Source of the DNA: Vitis vinifera
Taxonomy: Eukaryota; Streptophyta; Magnoliopsida; Vitales; Vitaceae
Direction of reading: 5' to 3'
Assembly: GCF_030704535.1 (NCBI RefSeq)
Contig: NC_081817.1
Span: forward strand, 3,425,001 to 3,489,000
Length of the DNA: 64,000 bases
Both the position numbers and the translations under genes were made by a program. How positions within the stretch are numbered: position 1 is the first letter of the stretch; the number at the start of each line of letters is the position of its first letter. This document shows positions 59,685 through 64,000 of this stretch, piece after piece. Under the pieces are notes generated by a model. The model was not told the origin of the DNA and did not search any database. It saw only the letters and a list, made by a program, of their open reading frames with translations.

Positions 59685-62600
59685 CTGTACACTAGGTGGT
59701 TTTTCTGTGCCTGGTTTTGCCTTGTCTCCTGGTTTAAGCCTCTGACTTTCAATCCTCTACACCCCCTCCGCATCACTCTCCACCCACTCTACCCAATCAC
59801 AAACCAACACGAATCCAAAAGAAAACCCAACGCCATCGTGGGTCCCCTCTTTTGGCTCCGCTGATGAAGTCTATATGACTCAAACGTGGCAGATTACACA
59901 GTAGAAAGAAAGACAACACCTGTCTGGAACTGTTGGCATTGCTTAAAGGGGTAGACTTTCTCTCACAAGGCGGAGAGGGCTGTGGGGTAACGTGCGCATG
60001 AGGGGGGGAGTGGGAGTGGGTGGTGGGAACACGTCACTGTCTGCAAGTCCCGACAAGGTATCGAATGCCAAGGTCTGGAACATCACCAAGAAAGGACGAG
60101 CCTTTTGAGCCTCGAAACACCGCCACCGCCTCCACCACCACGATCGCCACCACCATTACCACCACCACCACCATCCTTGAAGCTTCCTCCCTCCTCCATT
60201 TTCATCACCGTCTCTTCTCTGCCCTACGTTACTTCTTTTACTCTTTTTTTTTTTCCCTCTCTTCGTTCATCTCTGTCACCTTTTTTGGTATTCACCTTTT
60301 CCCATCTTTCTCAACCCACTACTGGGAAGATATTGGAAGAACAGTATCACTGTATCACGGCACCCTGATTTGATATGCAGCCTTTTCAGGGGGCTTCCTT
60401 CACTGCTACAAACTTAATATAGTACTCAGTTTTGGTTGTTTATTTTAATATTTGTCGACAGAGATTGAGGAAGAAAACTTGAATTCTTCTTAAAAATAAA
60501 AGCTCATTATTATATTTGCAAATGGGCTTCAAGAATGGCGATGCCATGACCATCATCTTGACTTGTCAATGGGGTTGAAATTCACTCCAACCAGTCCTCT
60601 CCATGCCACCATAGGCATAAATGCGCATTTATTTATTTATTTTTAATCCCTCCAATTATGAATTACCCAATCAAATTTAGATCATACATAAATGACACAA
60701 CTAAACCTCATTTCAATCATCAAACTTATCCTACTTCTATGGACGGGTCTAAATTTAAGAAAAGATAATTTCCTTATCTTTGAAAACTATAAAAAAAAAA
60801 AAAAAAAAACTATTTTTTTCACTCAAAAAAATTATAAATTTTTCTCCCATTTTCTCATTTAGACTGAAATTTACCTTTTAAGGCTGCATTCAAGTGGGAT
60901 GGAGTGCATGAACAGAGAAAATTCCATACACGATGCACATAAATATAATAAAATCCAAAAAATATGAGACAAAAGAAGAAAGGGAGAAAATCCTCATTAA
61001 AAGAGTGGGACACTCAAATCTTGATTTTGCATAATTGATGGAGTAAGTTAAAAACAGGACAGACGTGATCAGAGTAAAAATGGGTTGTCAACTTGTCAGC
61101 TGAGTGGGGAAGTGGGTTGGGTCTAGAATGATAGAATGACGGAATCTGAGCCCCATCCATGTTGGCTAGTATTTGAGGAAAGGCTTTAAAGTCAGTACCC
61201 AACCCGCTTCTCAGCATAATTCCAATTTAGGGAGGGGCATTTCAGTACTTGTAGTGATACGTACGTCTGTGCGAATCATTATTAAAAGGACAACTTGCAT
61301 GGCCCCACTCGGCGTCTGTCGCCTGTCGCCTCTGGCCTCTGGCCTCTGGCCGCCACCCCCACCTCCAAGCTCAAGTGATGGATGGAATCATTACTTTGTT
61401 ACGAGTTTTAAACCATGATTAGACTTTCTTTGACAAACTAACACCAAAACAATGTTGCAGTCTTTTTATCTTTTATCACATCTTGAAAATCATCACTCAA
61501 TTCCGTCTTCTTCTTTTTTCTTTTTTCTTTTTTTGCCTTGATGTGATAATTAGGAATTTTAAGCTTTTTTTTTCTTTTCTTTTTTTTGTCAAAATTCGAT
61601 TATGAAGAAAAAATTTGCACGTTGTGTACAATTTGATGTATGTCTTTCAGGTTGATGTCATACTCATGTACGTTAATCACATGCGCAAAGAGGGAAAGGA
61701 CGAAGCCATGTTTTATTTTATTTGAATTTATGCTTGGATTGGAGTTTGAATATTGTTTTTATAATAATAATAATTCATGATCATATTTAGTACTTGTAAG
61801 CTTTTTTTATTGGGTTGCACGTGAATATAAATAAATAAAATTAAGATATAAAAATATAAATAAATGATCTCAAATGCCTCATGGACCTTTTTTATATGAA
61901 TATATATAATTTTTTTTTAATTAAATATAATATAAAACATTATATTTTATTCTTTAAAGTTTAAGAAAATGAAAATATGAAAAATAAAAGAAAAAAATTT
62001 AAAATTTTTCTACCCATTTGTTGTAGAGTAGGAAAAGAAAAGGAGAAGTAAATTGTTGATTAAATATTTTTTTTAAATAAAAATTAAATATTTTTTTTAT
62101 GAGATCTAAATATTAAAAAAGATGAAATAATTATTATATTTATGAGTTTAATTTTTTTATATAAAAATAATTCATTTTTAATATAAATGTTATTGATTAT
62201 TTCAAATATTTATATGTAGATTTTAAGAAAAAAATGATAAAGGGTTATATTTTTAAAATCGGGTTTTTTTATTATTATTTTAATTAAATAACTAAAATTT
62301 TTATTTATTTATTTATTTCCTGTTCTTAACACTTTTCAATAACTAAATTAACCGAGTTGGCTCCACATGGTGGTTATTTGCTCACTAACAATTGTTGGCA
62401 ATAATCCACAATAATTAGCCATAAGTGTTTAATATAAAGTGGCTGAGGTTCTCTCCCCCGTAGTTGGAACTCCTCTTTATTTGAAAATATGTATGTACTT
62501 TATAAGCTTTCAATAAGATGTAATTTCAACATCAACCCACGTCACAAGTTGGATGTAATTCAAATTTTGTGAACATCCTCTCCTTTAAGCTGCCACTTGT

Positions 62601-62810
62601 CCCTTAATTTGAGGCTTCCTGTGCCCTTAATTTGTGGCTGAATCCACCTTCCCCCAGGCTAACACCCAGTTTTCTATCTCTTTCTTTTGGAATTTTCTTT
62701 TCTTTTCTTTTTTCTCTCCTTCTAGCTTTTCACCTAGAGATTCCCTCAAAATTTTAATTTGTTTCATGTGCTACATTCAAAGTCATTATGATATTATTTA
62801 GAAGAGCTTA
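59685..62810. other. Intergenic DNA, no gene seen
   Basis: Mixed-composition to about 60.4 kb, including a CCACCACCA-type repeat (about 60,120-60,176) whose translations are Pro/Thr low complexity. Homopolymer A near 60,791-60,809 and T-rich stretches near 61,510-61,590. Very AT-rich after 61.7 kb. A GCCTCTGGCC tandem lies at about 61,326-61,350. Confidence 0.45.
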
Positions 62811-62814
62811 CTCT

Positions 62815-63600
62815 CAATTGTGAGATATTGTCCGTTTTAGATCCAAAGGGATCTTCATAACTTTAAAACGCGTTTACAGAATTACGAGAAGTTCATATTT
62901 TTATAGTGTTAGAAACTTTCCTTCCTATCCGATGTAACTTTCCTTCCTATCTGATGTGAATATCACAAACACCCACGCGTCTAGAGAGTTATGAGGAGTT
63001 CATACTTTTATAGTGCCAAAAACTTTCACGTAGGACGTTGCGTCTCATAGGATTGTGTGACCAAACAAACAAATACCAACACCCTTATGGTCTTATCCGA
63101 TGTGGATGTCACAAAGACACAACGTCCTCGTAGAAGGTTGTGTCCTATCCTTATGGTCCTATCTGATGTGGATGTCACAAACACCCCCCATGCAGACGCA
63201 ATGTCACCATAAGGGTGTTGGTATTTGTTTGTTTGACCACACAATCCTATGGAACGCAACGTCCTCGTAAGAGGTTGCATCCTATCCTTATGGTCCTATC
63301 TGATGCGGATGTCACAAACACCCCCTATGCAAATGCAACGTCCTCGTAGGAGATTGCGTTCTATAAGATTGTGTGGTCAAACAAACAAACACCAACACCT
63401 TTATAGGGTTAAACAAACCCTATATTGAGGTTAGGGATTGACTCTTATAACATTTGTAATGGTCTAATCCCAACCGTATAGATATTGTCCGCTTTAGACC
63501 CAAAGTGACTTTCACGGCTTTAAAACGCATTTACATGGTTAAGAGAAGTTCATACTTATATAGCACTAGAAATTTTTTTTTCATATCCGATGTGAGATGT
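62815..63600. repeat. Repeat cluster with direct and inverted copies
   Basis: AGATATTGTCCG-TTTAGA-CC, TTTAAAACGC-TTTACA, AGAAGTTCATA and TATCCGATGT occur in order at about 62,824-62,936 and again at about 63,481-63,590. Between them a GATGTGGATGTCACAAA-CACC unit recurs about three times (near 63,100, 63,165 and 63,301). A 46-bp sequence at 63046-63091 is inverted at 63206-63251 and partly repeated in direct orientation at about 63,370-63,405. The TTGTCCG/AAAACGCG strings are reminiscent of a widely dispersed plant repeat; its class is uncertain. Confidence 0.65.
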
Positions 63601-64000
63601 CACATTAGCAAATCAATTTAATAATTTAATATTAAGTTGTTAGGTGTATTAAAAGTTTTAATTAAATAAAAATCTAGTTAGATACAATGTATGAAAAAAG
63701 AAGAAGCATGAGTTATAAACGTGAGGTTTATGATTAAAATTCACTACGAAAGATATAGATTATAGTCACGTAGTTTTAGAGGGGTCATCAAAATTCTTAA
63801 TTAAAAATGACTTGAAATGGAAAAATTTTGTGGATGACATTCCTAATAAATTCTATTGACGTGGCCATTAGATGAATCAAGTTTGTAATGGGTTTTCATT
63901 CCACTTAAAACAATGGGCTATTTCTTATCGCAACCAATATTCTATTATAGTTGGGGACTTTTTCTCTCCCTAGAAAAAAGCATTAGGGTTTTATAGGTAC
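63601..64000. other. Terminal intergenic stretch
   Basis: No gene or structured element seen. Confidence 0.4.

Noticed and set aside
60020..60373. Pro/Thr-rich plus-strand frames near 60.1 kb
   Set aside because: Low-complexity translations of a CCACCACCA repeat; no domain and no transcript signals.
62998..63412. CRISPR-like array (repeated GATGTGGATGTCACAAA units)
   Set aside because: Units vary in length and orientation, the genome is eukaryotic, and no cas genes occur; dispersed-repeat debris fits better.

Overview
The window is plant nuclear DNA, from a woody eudicot that I infer is grapevine (Vitis) or a close relative. The support is nuclear genes with GT-AG introns, a chloroplast-targeted Rubisco activase, LOB-domain and AT-hook (AHL) transcription-factor genes, AT-rich intergenic DNA, and a heavy load of degenerate LTR and non-LTR retrotransposons and MITE-like elements. 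The species is an inference from sequence style.

Layout. 1-1.85 kb: the 3' end of a hAT-transposase-derived gene (+), entering from the left edge. 2.7-2.9 kb: one unidentified coding-like exon (-). 3.6-5.7 kb: an intronless L-type lectin receptor kinase (-). 6-11.9 kb: intergenic, with a G-box cluster and a MITE-like inverted-repeat element. 11.98-14.02 kb: a six-exon Rubisco activase gene (-) of the short (beta) form, with a decayed alpha-specific exon just downstream. 14.3-18.6 kb: AT-rich intergenic DNA. 18.68-19.45 kb: a two-exon LOB-domain gene (+). 19.7-23.3 and 29.5-31 kb: diverged repeated low-copy segments, split by a ~6.1 kb LINE (-). 31.3-35.6 kb: FGAM synthase of purine synthesis (-), whose start codon lies in a 14-codon upstream exon. 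36-38.3 kb: AT-rich, with MITE-like elements. 38.3-52.2 kb: a nested pile of Ty1/copia (SIRE/Maximus-like) remnants on the minus strand, with two stacked LTR-gag modules, one pol, an extra ORF in the env position, an inverted gag-protease block, and a ~2.1 kb LTR-type insertion flanked by a 5-bp duplication. 52.2-57.6 kb: intergenic with small duplications. 57.8-58.8 kb: an intronless AHL gene (-). 59-64 kb: intergenic, ending in a cluster of inverted and direct repeats.

The genes are independent loci, not an operon-like system. Those I judge intact are the receptor kinase (extracellular sensing), Rubisco activase (chloroplast carbon fixation), the LBD factor (development), FGAM synthase (organellar purine synthesis) and the AHL factor (chromatin-associated regulation). 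I found no CRISPR array, rRNA, tRNA or clearly novel multi-gene system. The most interesting signals are the fossil alpha exon of Rubisco activase and the reconstructable nesting history of the 38-52 kb retroelement pile.
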